Source: Bacteroidetes bacterium 41-46
Lineage (GTDB): Bacteria > Bacteroidota > Bacteroidia > Bacteroidales > UBA932
DNA: 64,000 nt
Assembly (NCBI GenBank): GCA_001897515.1
Contig: MKTA01000032.1
Location: forward strand, 110,502 to 174,501
Direction: 5' to 3'
Under the pieces are notes generated by a model. The model had not been told where the DNA came from. It searched no databases and saw nothing but the letters and a program-made list of their open reading frames with translations. Position 1 is the first letter of the stretch; each line of letters begins with the position of its first letter. Both the position numbers and the translations under genes were made by a program. This document shows positions 9,461-18,744 of the stretch, piece after piece.

Positions 9461-10336
9461 ATGACGAAAGCATTTAAAATCGTAGTTCTGGCAAAACAAG
9501 TGCCAGATACAAGAAATGTTGGCAAAAATGCAATGAAGGAAGATGGCACCGTTAACAGAGCGGCCCTTCCGGCCATATTCAACCCTGAGGACATGAACGC
9601 TCTTGAACAGGCCCTCAGGATAAAAGATAAAAACCCCGGTACTAAAGTCTATCTTCTTACTATGGGACCCGGCAGAGCAGCAGATATAATTAGAGAGGGT
9701 CTATTCAGAGGTGCAGATGGTGGCGTCCTTTTAACCGACAGAAAGTTCGCAGGTGCAGATACACTTGCTACCTCTTATGCAATCTCTATGGCACTTGACA
9801 AAATGAAGCCGGATCTTATTTTTGCTGGAAGGCAGGCGATAGATGGTGACACAGCTCAGGTTGGACCACAGGTTGCACAAAAGCTTAATTTTCCTCAAAT
9901 TACCTATGCAGAAGAGGTTATTGATATAAATAGTAATACTATAACAGTCAAAAGAAGACTGGAAAGAGGCATTGAGGTAGTTGAATCTTCTCTTCCGGCT
10001 GTAGTGACTGTACATGCTACAGCCCCTGAATGCAGACCAAGAAATGCAAAACAATTGATGAAATATAAGCATGCAAGGACTTTGTCGGAAGAACAGGATA
10101 ATGAGCATAACTCATATCTGCCACTATTCACAATGGACTATCTGAAAATTGAGGAGTGGGGTGTTAATGAAATTGGAGGTGATGAGAAAAATTATGGCCT
10201 TTCCGGATCTCCAACAAAGGTTAAAAAGATTGAAAACATTGTTTTTCAGGCAAAAGAGTCTAAGAGACTTACCTCATCCCCGCAAGATATTGACTCCCTA
10301 ATGAAGGAATTAATAGCTTCGCATACAATAGGTTAA
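9461..10336 (+). CDS. etfB: Electron transfer flavoprotein subunit beta
   Basis: The 291-residue protein begins KIVVLAKQVPDTRN, the N-terminus of EtfB, and contains the nucleotide-binding segment GRQAIDGDTAQVGPQVA (about residues 123-140). The N-terminal half is a Rossmann-like ETF domain that binds AMP or, in bifurcating types, a second FAD. It is about 30 residues longer than classic EtfB because of a C-terminal extension. It should pair with EtfA, encoded 18 bases downstream, to pass electrons to or from the acyl-CoA dehydrogenase that follows. Confidence 0.94.
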   Translation: MTKAFKIVVLAKQVPDTRNVGKNAMKEDGTVNRAALPAIFNPEDMNALEQALRIKDKNPGTKVYLLTMGPGRAADIIREGLFRGADGGVLLTDRKFAGADTLATSYAISMALDKMKPDLIFAGRQAIDGDTAQVGPQVAQKLNFPQITYAEEVIDINSNTITVKRRLERGIEVVESSLPAVVTVHATAPECRPRNAKQLMKYKHARTLSEEQDNEHNSYLPLFTMDYLKIEEWGVNEIGGDEKNYGLSGSPTKVKKIENIVFQAKESKRLTSSPQDIDSLMKELIASHTIG

Positions 10337-10354
10337 TATAATAAATATTAGATA

Positions 10355-11374
10355 ATGAATAATATAATTGTATATATTGAGACTGAAAACGGAAATGTAA
10401 GTGATGTCAGTCTGGAACTTCTTACTAAGGGGAGAGCACTTTCAGCTCAGCTTGGATGCAAACTGGAGGCATTGCTGATTGGATTTGGTGTAGAAAATCT
10501 CATTCCTGTTCTTGCTGAATACGGAGCTTCAAAGGTTCACCTGGCAGATGATAAGAGACTTGAGAACTACCTGACTCTTCCATATGCGGAAATAGCAATA
10601 TCTACACTAAAGAAAGAGAGCCCGCAAATAGCTCTGTTTGGAGCTACAAGTGTCGGAAGAGACTTGGCTCCAAGGGTTTCAGGAGCTCTCAACAGCGGAT
10701 TGACAGCAGATTGCACATCGTTAGAAATTGGACCACATACTGATAATAAGTCTGCTAAGACGTATGAAAATCTACTGTATCAAATAAGGCCCGCTTTTGG
10801 AGGTAACATTATTGCAACAATTATTAATCCGGACCACAGGCCACAAATGGCTACTGTCAGAGAAGGTGTAATGAAAAGGGAGCCTCTGAATCGACCTGTT
10901 GATTGCAAGTGCGTAAAAATTGATGTTGATAAAATCCTGAATGATATCCATTTCATAGTTAAGATTATTGAAAGGCACGTAGAGGATAGAAAAATTGATA
11001 TTAAGTCCTCTTCTGTAATAGTTGCAGGAGGTTTTGGAGTTGGTTCAAAAGAGAATTTTGAGTTGCTTTTTGAACTTGCCCGTGTTCTAGGCGGAGAGGT
11101 TGGAGCATCAAGAGCTGCAGTTGACGCAGGTTTCGCGGATCATGCAAGGCAAATTGGACAAACCGGTGTAACTGTTAGACCAAAGCTTTACATAGCTGTT
11201 GGAATTTCTGGCCAGATACAACACACTGCCGGTATGGATCAGTCTGCAATGATTATTTCAATAAACACAGACCCCTCTGCACCTGTTAATCAGATAGCTG
11301 ATTATGCAATAATTGGTGATTTTACTGAGGTTATTCCGAGAATGATTAAGTCGTACAAAAACAACAGCAAATAG
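10355..11374 (+). CDS. etfA: Electron transfer flavoprotein subunit alpha
   Basis: A 339-residue EtfA: N-terminal ETF domain (about 1-190) and a C-terminal FAD-binding domain with the signature GGEVGASRAAVDAGFADHARQIGQTG, then VGISGQIQHTAGM and the NTDPSAPVNQIADY segment that contacts FAD. It accepts electrons from acyl-CoA dehydrogenase in the EtfAB heterodimer. It is followed after 2 bases by the dehydrogenase gene. Whether this ETF bifurcates to ferredoxin/flavodoxin or only relays electrons cannot be settled from motif reading alone. Confidence 0.95.
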   Translation: MNNIIVYIETENGNVSDVSLELLTKGRALSAQLGCKLEALLIGFGVENLIPVLAEYGASKVHLADDKRLENYLTLPYAEIAISTLKKESPQIALFGATSVGRDLAPRVSGALNSGLTADCTSLEIGPHTDNKSAKTYENLLYQIRPAFGGNIIATIINPDHRPQMATVREGVMKREPLNRPVDCKCVKIDVDKILNDIHFIVKIIERHVEDRKIDIKSSSVIVAGGFGVGSKENFELLFELARVLGGEVGASRAAVDAGFADHARQIGQTGVTVRPKLYIAVGISGQIQHTAGMDQSAMIISINTDPSAPVNQIADYAIIGDFTEVIPRMIKSYKNNSK

Positions 11375-11376
11375 AG

Positions 11377-13104
11377 ATGGCTAATTTTTACAAAGACAAT
11401 AAAGATCTGAAATTTCAGTTTGAACATCCTCTTATGAAGACGATTGTATCTTTAAAGGAGCAGGATTTCAGAGATTCAGGGCAATTTGACTACGCTCCTT
11501 GCACAGCTGAAGATGCAATTGATTCTTATGATAAGGTAATGGAAATTATGGGAGACATCTGCGGAAATGTAATCTCTCCAAATGCCGAAAACGTTGATAA
11601 ATCTGGTCCTGTTCATCATGAAGGAAGAGTTTACTACGCCTCTGGAACAAGACAAAATCAAGATGTTTTAACACAGGCCGGTCTTTATGGAATGGCTCTT
11701 CCCCGTGAATTCGGAGGGTTAAATTTCTCTATGGTTCCTTATGTAATGTCGGCTGAAATTGTCGCAAGAGCAGATGCTGGATTCGCAAATATCTGGGGGC
11801 TTCAAGATTGTGCTGAAACAATTAATGAATATGCATCAGAAGAGATAAAAAAGGAGTTTCTTCCAAGAATCAATTGCGGTGAAACCTGCTCAATGGATCT
11901 TACTGAGCCAGACGCAGGTTCAGATCTGCAGGCCGTAATGCTAAGGGCATCTTATAATGAAAGTGAGAACAGATGGTATCTTAATGGAGTAAAGAGGTTC
12001 ATTACAAATGGAGATGCCGAAATTAAACTGGTTCTTGCAAGATCGGAGGAGGGAACAACAGATGGCAGAGGGCTCTCATATTTTGTGTATGATAAGAAAT
12101 GGGGCGGTGTAACTGTCAGAAGAATTGAGAACAAGCTCGGAATAAAAGGTAGTCCGACGTGTGAACTAGTATTTAACAACGCACCGGCTAAACTAGTTGG
12201 TGAGAGAAAGCTGGGTTTGATAAAATATGTTATGTCGCTAATGAACGGAGCCAGACTTGGTGTTGGTGCTCAGTCTGTAGGTATTTCTGAAGCCGCGTAC
12301 AGAGAAGCTTTAAAATACGCACATGAAAGAGCTCAGTTTGGAAAGCCAATTATTCAATTCCCTGCTGTTTACGAGATGCTTGCACTGATAAAGGCCAAGT
12401 TGCAGGCATCAAGAACTCTATTATATGAGACAACAAGATTTGTTGATATATATAAAGCATATGGATTTATTGCAGAGGAGAGGAAGTTGTCACCAGATGA
12501 GCGAGCTGAATCAAAAAAGTATCAGAAGCTTGCAGATATGTTTACACCTATGCTTAAACTAGTATCATCTGAGTATTGCAATCAGAATTCTTACGATTCT
12601 TTGCAAATACATGGAGGTTCAGGATTTATGAAGGATTATCCTATTGAGAGAATATACCGAGACGCAAGAATTACTACAATTTATGAGGGAACCTCACAGC
12701 TTCAGGTTGTTGCGGCCCAAAGGTATGTTACAAATGGATCATATTTAGCTCAAATGCGGGAGTATGAAAAAATCTCAGTGAAGCCAGAGTATGAGCCGTA
12801 TAAAAGAGAGATAATTGATATGACTGACCAGTATGAAAAAGCAGTTCAAATTGTTGCAGATAAGGACTCTGAATATATTGACTTTCATGCTAGAAGGCTC
12901 GTTGAGATGGCCTCTCACATTATTATGAGCTACCTTCTTCTTGGTGACACTCAAAGAGAAGATAGTTATGCCGCATCTATGGAAATATTTCTTGATAAAT
13001 CAAAATCGTGGAATAACGAAAGATTCTCTTATATACGAGATTTTACAGAATTTAAAATGGGCTCGTTTCTAGCAGTAAAAGGCGAGAAGCCTTTGGAAGC
13101 GTAG
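11377..13104 (+). CDS. Acyl-CoA dehydrogenase with C-terminal extension
   Basis: FAD-dependent acyl-CoA dehydrogenase of 575 residues. The standard fold (N-terminal helices, a beta domain with MDLTEPDAGSD and RFITNGD, C-terminal helices with RAQFGKPI and the QIHGGSGFMKDYPIERIYRDARITTIYEGTS block) ends near residue 455. The remaining 120 residues are an extra helical domain found in the longer acyl-CoA dehydrogenase subfamily. The catalytic base is probably the Glu of YEGTS. Third gene of the etfBA operon, so it works with that ETF in beta-oxidation or reductive butyrate/propionate-type metabolism; the acyl substrate is unknown. A terminator follows directly. Confidence 0.93.
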   Translation: MANFYKDNKDLKFQFEHPLMKTIVSLKEQDFRDSGQFDYAPCTAEDAIDSYDKVMEIMGDICGNVISPNAENVDKSGPVHHEGRVYYASGTRQNQDVLTQAGLYGMALPREFGGLNFSMVPYVMSAEIVARADAGFANIWGLQDCAETINEYASEEIKKEFLPRINCGETCSMDLTEPDAGSDLQAVMLRASYNESENRWYLNGVKRFITNGDAEIKLVLARSEEGTTDGRGLSYFVYDKKWGGVTVRRIENKLGIKGSPTCELVFNNAPAKLVGERKLGLIKYVMSLMNGARLGVGAQSVGISEAAYREALKYAHERAQFGKPIIQFPAVYEMLALIKAKLQASRTLLYETTRFVDIYKAYGFIAEERKLSPDERAESKKYQKLADMFTPMLKLVSSEYCNQNSYDSLQIHGGSGFMKDYPIERIYRDARITTIYEGTSQLQVVAAQRYVTNGSYLAQMREYEKISVKPEYEPYKREIIDMTDQYEKAVQIVADKDSEYIDFHARRLVEMASHIIMSYLLLGDTQREDSYAASMEIFLDKSKSWNNERFSYIRDFTEFKMGSFLAVKGEKPLEA

Positions 13105-13123
13105 TATTCTCTTTAACATCTTA

Positions 13124-13160
13124 ATAACAGTCGGAAAAGCTTTCCCGACTGTTATTTTTT
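13124..13160 (+). terminator. Intrinsic terminator after the acyl-CoA dehydrogenase gene
   Basis: An 11-bp perfect stem (ATAACAGTCGG paired with CCGACTGTTAT) with an AAAAGCTTTC-type loop that can extend the stem, followed by a run of six T. It overlaps the stop codon of the convergent CDF transporter gene and may slow transcription from both sides. Confidence 0.9.
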
Positions 13161-14040
13161 ATCTGCACTCCCTTCTCCCTTTATAGTTGTCTGATTCATC
13201 TAGTTTCTCTTGTTCAATAGTTGAGTGCTCAATACCCTCTCTCAAGAGAACTGACCTTATGCTTCCTTTAACCTTGTTTGAGTCAAAATCCGGATTACAA
13301 ACATAGTGTAAAGAAGCTATGTTTTTCTCCCCATCCATACTCCACACATGAAAATCAGAAATTGATTTTACACCATCTAAATTTGCAATTATATGCTCTA
13401 ATTTAGATATATCTAATTCAGGTGGTACTTGTTGGAGCAAAATTGAGAATGTCTCTTTTAAGTTTCTATAAACGTTAATAATTACCCAGATTACTACAAC
13501 TAATGATAGCAGAGGGTCAATATATGAAATGCCGGTAAAGTACATAATTATGCTTCCAATCAGAATTGCCCCCCACCCCAAAACATCCTCCATCATATGT
13601 ATAGTTACAGCCTTTTCATTGTGAGATTTACCTCTTCTAAGCTTAATTACAGCAACTCCGTTAACGACTATACCAAGCAATGAGAGTGCTATCATTCCAA
13701 AGGCATTGCTCTCCTGAGGATTAATCAATCTTTCAATACTCTCGCTGATCATAATCATTGATCCAAAAAGAAGAACAACCGAAATAAATACAGACCCCAA
13801 TAGGGAGAATCGTCTGTATCCATAGGTGAATTTGTCGTCACCCCTCTTTTTTGATTTTCTTTGGAGATAATAGGCTACTCCAAGAGAAAGAGAGTCTCCG
13901 AAATCATGGATAGCATCAGAAAGAATTGCAACTGAATTTGTTACAACTCCTCCAATCAATTCAATAATTGCAAAGCAAAGATTTAACAAAAATGCAATTA
14001 AAATATTGCCGGTAGAATCATTAGAATCACTCTCTTTCAT
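13159..14040 (-). CDS. Cation diffusion facilitator (CDF) family metal transporter
   Basis: A 293-residue inner-membrane protein with six predicted helices. Metal-site motifs are SDAIHDFGDS in helix 2 and HMMEDVLGW in helix 5 (HxxxD type), which place it in the Zn(2+)/H(+) antiporting CDF group (CzcD/ZitB-like). The C-terminal cytoplasmic ferredoxin-like domain contains the FHVWSMDG motif and His residues seen in Zn-CDFs. It probably exports zinc or a similar divalent ion. It stands alone, convergent to the acyl-CoA dehydrogenase gene. Confidence 0.93.
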   Translation of the reverse strand: MKESDSNDSTGNILIAFLLNLCFAIIELIGGVVTNSVAILSDAIHDFGDSLSLGVAYYLQRKSKKRGDDKFTYGYRRFSLLGSVFISVVLLFGSMIMISESIERLINPQESNAFGMIALSLLGIVVNGVAVIKLRRGKSHNEKAVTIHMMEDVLGWGAILIGSIIMYFTGISYIDPLLSLVVVIWVIINVYRNLKETFSILLQQVPPELDISKLEHIIANLDGVKSISDFHVWSMDGEKNIASLHYVCNPDFDSNKVKGSIRSVLLREGIEHSTIEQEKLDESDNYKGRRECR

Positions 14041-14110
14041 AACGCTTTTAATATGGTATTAACACTTAAGCGAGGGGATTGTTTGCAAAACCCATATTGA
14101 TTAAAATTTT

Positions 14111-14118
14111 TATCTTTG
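14111..14118 (+). promoter_or_regulatory. Putative -7 element for the operon starting with the fucose-isomerase-like gene
   Basis: TATCTTTG, a full TAnnTTTG match, 18 bases before the start codon. A TTTG lies upstream but with a 25-base gap, longer than usual, so the -33 assignment is uncertain. Confidence 0.45.
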
Positions 14119-14136
14119 CAAAATTAAAAGCATTTT

Positions 14137-15411
14137 ATGGAAATAAACCTTACCCTAGTAGTATTTGCCTCTAATCTCCATGATAATCAATCTGTATCCG
14201 GATCCAGAGAGGCTCTTTACTCAGATTTTAAGAAAAATTATTCATTAAAAATTGTTAGTGCACAGGAGTATGAGCCAATAAAAGGACAGGAGGAGTTTGC
14301 AATTGCATTTATTGCTACCGGAGGTACTGAGCAGCTATTCCTTAGCAATTGGCAAAAAATATCAAGGCCCCTGGTTATTTTAAGCGACTCTTTCCATAAC
14401 TCTTTAGCAGCTACCCTTGAGATATCCAGCTGGCTTAGTGGTAGAAAAATTAAACATAAACATCTCAACTTCCCTATAAACCCAACAGAAGATTACATGA
14501 GCAACCTTCATAGGGAGATATCTCTACTTTCAAATGTTCATAAAGCTTTTAAAGAGATTTCAACCACAAAAGTAGGATTGATAGGTGAAGCCTCTCCATG
14601 GTTGATTGCATCAGATGTTGATAAATATTCGTTGACTTCAAGGCTGGGAGTAAAGTTTATTGATATACCAATTTCATCATTAGAAGAGAGATTCAATAAC
14701 ATAGATACATACAGCGGCAAATATGCACTTACCTCAAGTGAGTCTGAAAAACTCATAACTGATTATTCTAAAGTAATTGACGGAGGAAGGACAAAGGGAG
14801 ATGTTATAGAGGCTGTAAAGATGTACAATGCAATTAAACAAATTGTTCAGGATAATGAGCTTAATGCAATATCTATCAAATGTTTTGATGTTATTGGTAC
14901 ATGCAAAACTACAGCATGTCTTGCATTGTCAATTTTAAATGATAAGGGCTTAGTATCAGGATGTGAAGGAGATATACCAACACTTTGGTCAATGATTATT
15001 GCCAGGGCGCTACTTAATAAACCGGTTTTCATGGCAAACCCATCCTCTATTGATAGATCAACAAGAAGTGTAGATTTTGCACATTGTACAACGCCTCTAT
15101 CATTTTCCGATAAATTTAAACTGCCATCTCATTTTGAATCAGGGATTGGAATTGGAGTTGCAGCAGAGCTCACTCTGGGGAATTACACACTTTTTAAATG
15201 TGGTGGTGAAAGTCTTGATATTATGTTTTGCGCTTCTGGTAGAGTTGTTGAAAACACCAGAGTTGCTGAGAGGTGCAGAACACAAGTTAAATTTGTGTTT
15301 GATAATGAAAAAGAGATAGATACATTCCTAAATTCCCATCTTGGAAACCACACTATTCTTATACCGGGAAATTATATAGAGGAGCTTGAGCATTTTTTCC
15401 AACTTTATTAG
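14137..15411 (+). CDS. L-fucose isomerase-like protein (COG2407 type), substrate unknown
   Basis: A 424-residue soluble protein resembling the L-fucose/L-arabinose isomerase superfamily. The C-terminal half has KCFDVIGTCKTTACLALSILND (about 249-269), GCEGDIPTLWSMIIAR (275-290, with a conserved Glu and Asp suited to metal binding) and FAHCTTPL (314-321, conserved His). The N-terminal half is a weakly conserved alpha/beta domain. A metal-dependent aldose-ketose isomerase role is the family inference; no sugar kinase, aldolase or transporter lies nearby, so the substrate is open. It heads a five-gene operon with peptidase, KdsC and Maf genes, which points to housekeeping rather than sugar catabolism. 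Confidence 0.65.
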   Translation: MEINLTLVVFASNLHDNQSVSGSREALYSDFKKNYSLKIVSAQEYEPIKGQEEFAIAFIATGGTEQLFLSNWQKISRPLVILSDSFHNSLAATLEISSWLSGRKIKHKHLNFPINPTEDYMSNLHREISLLSNVHKAFKEISTTKVGLIGEASPWLIASDVDKYSLTSRLGVKFIDIPISSLEERFNNIDTYSGKYALTSSESEKLITDYSKVIDGGRTKGDVIEAVKMYNAIKQIVQDNELNAISIKCFDVIGTCKTTACLALSILNDKGLVSGCEGDIPTLWSMIIARALLNKPVFMANPSSIDRSTRSVDFAHCTTPLSFSDKFKLPSHFESGIGIGVAAELTLGNYTLFKCGGESLDIMFCASGRVVENTRVAERCRTQVKFVFDNEKEIDTFLNSHLGNHTILIPGNYIEELEHFFQLY

Positions 15412-15418
15412 TGTTATT

Positions 15419-16783
15419 ATGAAAATAATTAATTATTCTGTAACCCTCCTTCTAATATTGCTTTCAAATATATTATACTCCCAGCAGATTTTAATAAAAG
15501 ACAGTAGAATAGCATATGCAATATCAAGTGTTGATTCAGATAGTTTGAAGTCAACAATATTGAATTTGGTATCAATATATACCAGGCATAATCTCAGTAC
15601 TCAAACTGATAATAATAAGGGAATAGGAGCTGCTTCTAATTTTATAAAAAAACAGCTTGACAAATACGCGAAGGCTAATTCAGCTCTTTCAGTAAAGGAA
15701 TATAGCTACAGAGCTGGTGGAAGTGGCACCAGACTTTTAAGAGAGATAACACTAAAAAATATTGTTGCAGAATTTAAAGGGAGCGATTTAACAACAGACA
15801 GAACAATTGTGCTTCTCGCCCATTATGATAGTCGCTCGTTTGATAATACTGACTCTACCACATTCGCACCAGGAGCTAATGATAATGGAAGCGGCGTTGC
15901 TGCATTAATGGAGATAGCTAGAATATTATCCATAACACCTCAATTGCCAGTAAATGTGAAACTTATATTTCTATCAGGAGAGGAGCATGGTCTACTTGGT
16001 GCAACTTATATGGCATCTGTAGCAAAGAGAGAGGGGTGGAATATAAATGCTGTCATTAACAATGACATGATTGGTAACTCTCGCTCAAGCGGTACTGAGA
16101 TATCAAATAATACCAGATTGAGAGTATTTTCGGAAAATATCCCTTTTTCAGAGAGTCCACAAGAGAAAAAGATAAGAGAGTATAACTCCGGAGAAAATGA
16201 TAGTGATTCAAGACAACTTGCCAGATACATCAAAGAAATTTCTGAAAGATATGTTGATAACCTGGAGATTACTCTAATTTACCGCAACGATAGGTTTGGT
16301 AGAGGCGGTGACCACACTCCGTTTAACAGGGAGGGATTCGCTTCTGTAAGGTTATGTGAGTATTTTGAAAATTATGACAGAACACACCAAATACCAGGTA
16401 CAAGGGATGGTAAACATTACGGAGATTTGATTGAAGGCGTTGATATTGAATATGTAAAAAAGAACACTCAGGCTAATCTGGCAACACTTTTGAACTTAGC
16501 ATTCGCTCCAGAGAAACCTAATAGTGTTATCATAGATATATCTAAGCTCTCTTCCTCAAGTCAAATCTCGTGGAAGGATTCAAATAAGGGTAAAAAACCA
16601 TTTGGATATTACATACTTATAAGGGAGACGCATAAATCTAACTGGGAGAAAAAAATATTCGTTAAGGGAAATTCAATAGATATTCCATACAGTAAAGACA
16701 ACTATTTTTTTGCTATCCAAAGTGTCTCTGAAGAGGGAAATGAGAGCATTCCTCAGTTTGCAACCGGAGGCTCGCCGAGATGA
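15419..16783 (+). CDS. M28 family zinc aminopeptidase, secreted
   Basis: A 454-residue protein with a Sec signal peptide (hydrophobic residues 5-18, cleavage near LYSQ). The M28 zinc ligands are all visible: AHYDSR (His), GANDNGSG (bridging Asp), SGEEHG (catalytic Glu plus Glu ligand), NNDMIG (Asp) and GGDHTPF (His). The C-terminal ~90 residues form an extra beta domain of fibronectin-III type. It should release N-terminal amino acids from peptides in the periplasm or outside. The start is the ATG giving MKIINYS, 7 bases after the preceding stop; a start further upstream would overlap that gene. Confidence 0.9.
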   Translation: MKIINYSVTLLLILLSNILYSQQILIKDSRIAYAISSVDSDSLKSTILNLVSIYTRHNLSTQTDNNKGIGAASNFIKKQLDKYAKANSALSVKEYSYRAGGSGTRLLREITLKNIVAEFKGSDLTTDRTIVLLAHYDSRSFDNTDSTTFAPGANDNGSGVAALMEIARILSITPQLPVNVKLIFLSGEEHGLLGATYMASVAKREGWNINAVINNDMIGNSRSSGTEISNNTRLRVFSENIPFSESPQEKKIREYNSGENDSDSRQLARYIKEISERYVDNLEITLIYRNDRFGRGGDHTPFNREGFASVRLCEYFENYDRTHQIPGTRDGKHYGDLIEGVDIEYVKKNTQANLATLLNLAFAPEKPNSVIIDISKLSSSSQISWKDSNKGKKPFGYYILIRETHKSNWEKKIFVKGNSIDIPYSKDNYFFAIQSVSEEGNESIPQFATGGSPR

Positions 16784-17622
16784 ATTCCAGGATTAGAGTT
16801 TCCATAATTGGAGTTGGAAATGCGGGTTTCCGGCTGGCTGTTTCATTGAAATCTTCAGGTGTTGAGGTAATATCTGTAATAAACAGAAGAATTGATTCTG
16901 CAAAATTGTTAGCCTCAATTCTAAACAAACCAGAAAATAATCCATACAAACTTGCTGATACAATCTATTCAAATTCTTATGATTCAGCAAACGGATCGGA
17001 TATTATTCTGTTAAGTGTATCCGATAAGGCTATAGACGAGGTAACGCAGAATGTTTTAAGTATTTCAAGTGTAAGGGATGGCTTTACAACAGTATGTCAT
17101 ATAAGTGGAGCTGTATCAATTGATTCACTTAGTAATCTTCCATCATACGGAGTATTTTACCCACTAATGACATTAAGTAAAAATAAACCTATTGATATTT
17201 CTATTACTCCTTTTCTGATTGAGTATTCAGATAATTTTAGTGGCCAGAAAATTAAAGACTTATGCAATACAATTGGTTCTGAATTTTCTGTTGTCAAATC
17301 TTCTGACAGACTTAAAATGCAAATCGCTGCGGTTTATGTTAGCTCATTTGCAAATTATCTGTCAGCACTTGCTTATGAGATAGCTTCTCCTAACCATGTT
17401 TTGCTCTTGCCTCTTGCTGTAGAGACTATAAGAAAAGCGTTTTTATACGGAGATCCTGCCCTTGTACAGACTGGCCCAGAATCAAGAGGAGACTTTGACA
17501 CTATAAAAAAACATCTTGATGCTTTAATGGATATGCCCGAACATATTCAAATTTATCAGTTAATCTCAAAAAGTATTACGGACAAACTAAAACAATTAAA
17601 TCAAAGAAATGTCAAATTTTAA
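16780..17622 (+). CDS. Rossmann-like / DUF2520 domain oxidoreductase
   Basis: A 280-residue protein. Residues 5-110 form a Rossmann domain with the dinucleotide motif IGVGNAGFRLA and the NRR turn that suggests NADP. Residues 130-265 match the DUF2520 helical domain (YGVFYPLMTLSKNKP; SDRLKMQIAAVYVSSFANYL). The fold is like pyrroline-5-carboxylate reductase and 6-phosphogluconate-type dehydrogenases, but no substrate is known. It overlaps the M28 gene by 4 bases (ATGA) and kdsC by 14 bases. Confidence 0.8.
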   Translation: MNSRIRVSIIGVGNAGFRLAVSLKSSGVEVISVINRRIDSAKLLASILNKPENNPYKLADTIYSNSYDSANGSDIILLSVSDKAIDEVTQNVLSISSVRDGFTTVCHISGAVSIDSLSNLPSYGVFYPLMTLSKNKPIDISITPFLIEYSDNFSGQKIKDLCNTIGSEFSVVKSSDRLKMQIAAVYVSSFANYLSALAYEIASPNHVLLLPLAVETIRKAFLYGDPALVQTGPESRGDFDTIKKHLDALMDMPEHIQIYQLISKSITDKLKQLNQRNVKF

Positions 17623-18139
17623 AGTTAAGCTGCATAAGATAAAAGCATTTGCATTTGATGTTGATGGAGTATTCACCGACGGTCAGGTTCTTGCAACAGA
17701 AACCGGAGATTTACTTAGATCACATAATGCAAAAGATGGATATGCAGTAAGAGTGGCAATTATGAAGGATTTTCCTGTGGCAATAATTACCGGAGGATCC
17801 TCCGAGTCAATAGCTTTGAGATTCCTTCAGATTGGAGTCAAAAGAGAAGACATATATCTAAAATCAATAAAGAAAATGCCTGATTTTAGTGATTTCCTGA
17901 ACAGACATAGTCTTACTTCTGATGAGGTTCTCTTTATGGGTGACGATATTCCTGATATTGATGTTTTAAAAATTTCCGGGGTCTCTTCCTGTCCTTCAGA
18001 TGCAGTAAATGAGGTTAAAGATGTGTGTGATTATATATCAATATATGGTGGAGGTAAAGGCTGTGTAAGAGATGTTATTGAGCAAGTTATGAAAATACAA
18101 AATAAATGGGATATCACGCCCGAGGCATATTCAGGATGA
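17609..18139 (+). CDS. kdsC: KdsC-like HAD phosphatase (3-deoxy-D-manno-octulosonate 8-phosphate phosphatase)
   Basis: A 176-residue HAD protein without cap domain, the KdsC type that forms tetramers. Motif I is FDVDGVFTDG (nucleophile and acid Asp), motif II ITGGSS, the conserved Lys is in LKSIKK, and motif III is GDDIPDID. It removes phosphate from KDO-8-P in lipid A/LPS core synthesis. No kdsA or kdsB is next to it, so a related sugar-acid phosphate is possible. Coupled to the genes on both sides by overlapping reading frames. Confidence 0.85.
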   Translation: MSNFKVKLHKIKAFAFDVDGVFTDGQVLATETGDLLRSHNAKDGYAVRVAIMKDFPVAIITGGSSESIALRFLQIGVKREDIYLKSIKKMPDFSDFLNRHSLTSDEVLFMGDDIPDIDVLKISGVSSCPSDAVNEVKDVCDYISIYGGGKGCVRDVIEQVMKIQNKWDITPEAYSG

Positions 18140-18741
18140 GTACACTATCAAAATTGTTTAGAGGAAGGATGCTTATTGTTGCATCCTCTTCACCTAGAAG
18201 ACATCAGTTAATCTCCGGCCTTGATATTCCTTTTAAAATTGAGATACCTGAAGAGTATGATGAGAGTTATAATCAGCTGGAACAATCTGAAAATATCCCC
18301 TTGATACTTGCAAAAATGAAATCAGACAATTTTGGACGACCTTTAACAAATGGAGATATATTAATGACAGCTGACACAATGGTCTTTTGTAATGGTAAGA
18401 TAATGGGAAAACCAGATAATTCAAAAGAGGCAATTGATATGCTATCATTTCTTTCCGGGAGAATGCATACTGTTGTAACCGGAGTACATTTGAAGAGTAA
18501 TAGAGGTGAAAAAAGTTTCTCAGTATCCACTAATGTATATTTCAAAGATTTATCTCATGAAGAGATACTCTATTATGTTGAAAATTACAAGCCTTTTGAC
18601 AAAGCAGGTGCTTATGGGGCTCAGGAGTGGATAGGATATGTTGCAATAAATAAAATAGAAGGCTCTTATTTTAATGTTATGGGATTACCAGTTCACTCCC
18701 TTTATAACGAATTGTGTAATTTTATTGAATCAGGTTGTTAA
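18136..18741 (+). CDS. maf: Maf family nucleoside-triphosphate pyrophosphatase
   Basis: A 201-residue Maf protein. The N-terminal SSSPRRHQLI motif binds the nucleotide phosphates, ADTMVFCNGKIMGKP carries the catalytic acid Asp, and DKAGAYGAQEWIG with KIEGSYFNVMGLPV completes the site. Maf enzymes hydrolyse dTTP/UTP or modified pyrimidine nucleotides. The start ATG overlaps the kdsC stop as ATGA and gives MSTLSKL; an earlier ATG is less likely. Last gene of its operon, with recQ converging after only 3 bases and no clear terminator between. Confidence 0.92.
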   Translation: MSTLSKLFRGRMLIVASSSPRRHQLISGLDIPFKIEIPEEYDESYNQLEQSENIPLILAKMKSDNFGRPLTNGDILMTADTMVFCNGKIMGKPDNSKEAIDMLSFLSGRMHTVVTGVHLKSNRGEKSFSVSTNVYFKDLSHEEILYYVENYKPFDKAGAYGAQEWIGYVAINKIEGSYFNVMGLPVHSLYNELCNFIESGC

Positions 18742-18744
18742 ACC

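Noticed and set aside
9731..10108. 125-codon minus-strand open frame inside etfB
   Set aside because: Antisense shadow of a well-conserved gene, Cys/His-rich without any motif.
14041..14136. tRNA or small RNA in this gap
   Set aside because: Only promoter-like elements are visible; no cloverleaf or terminator.
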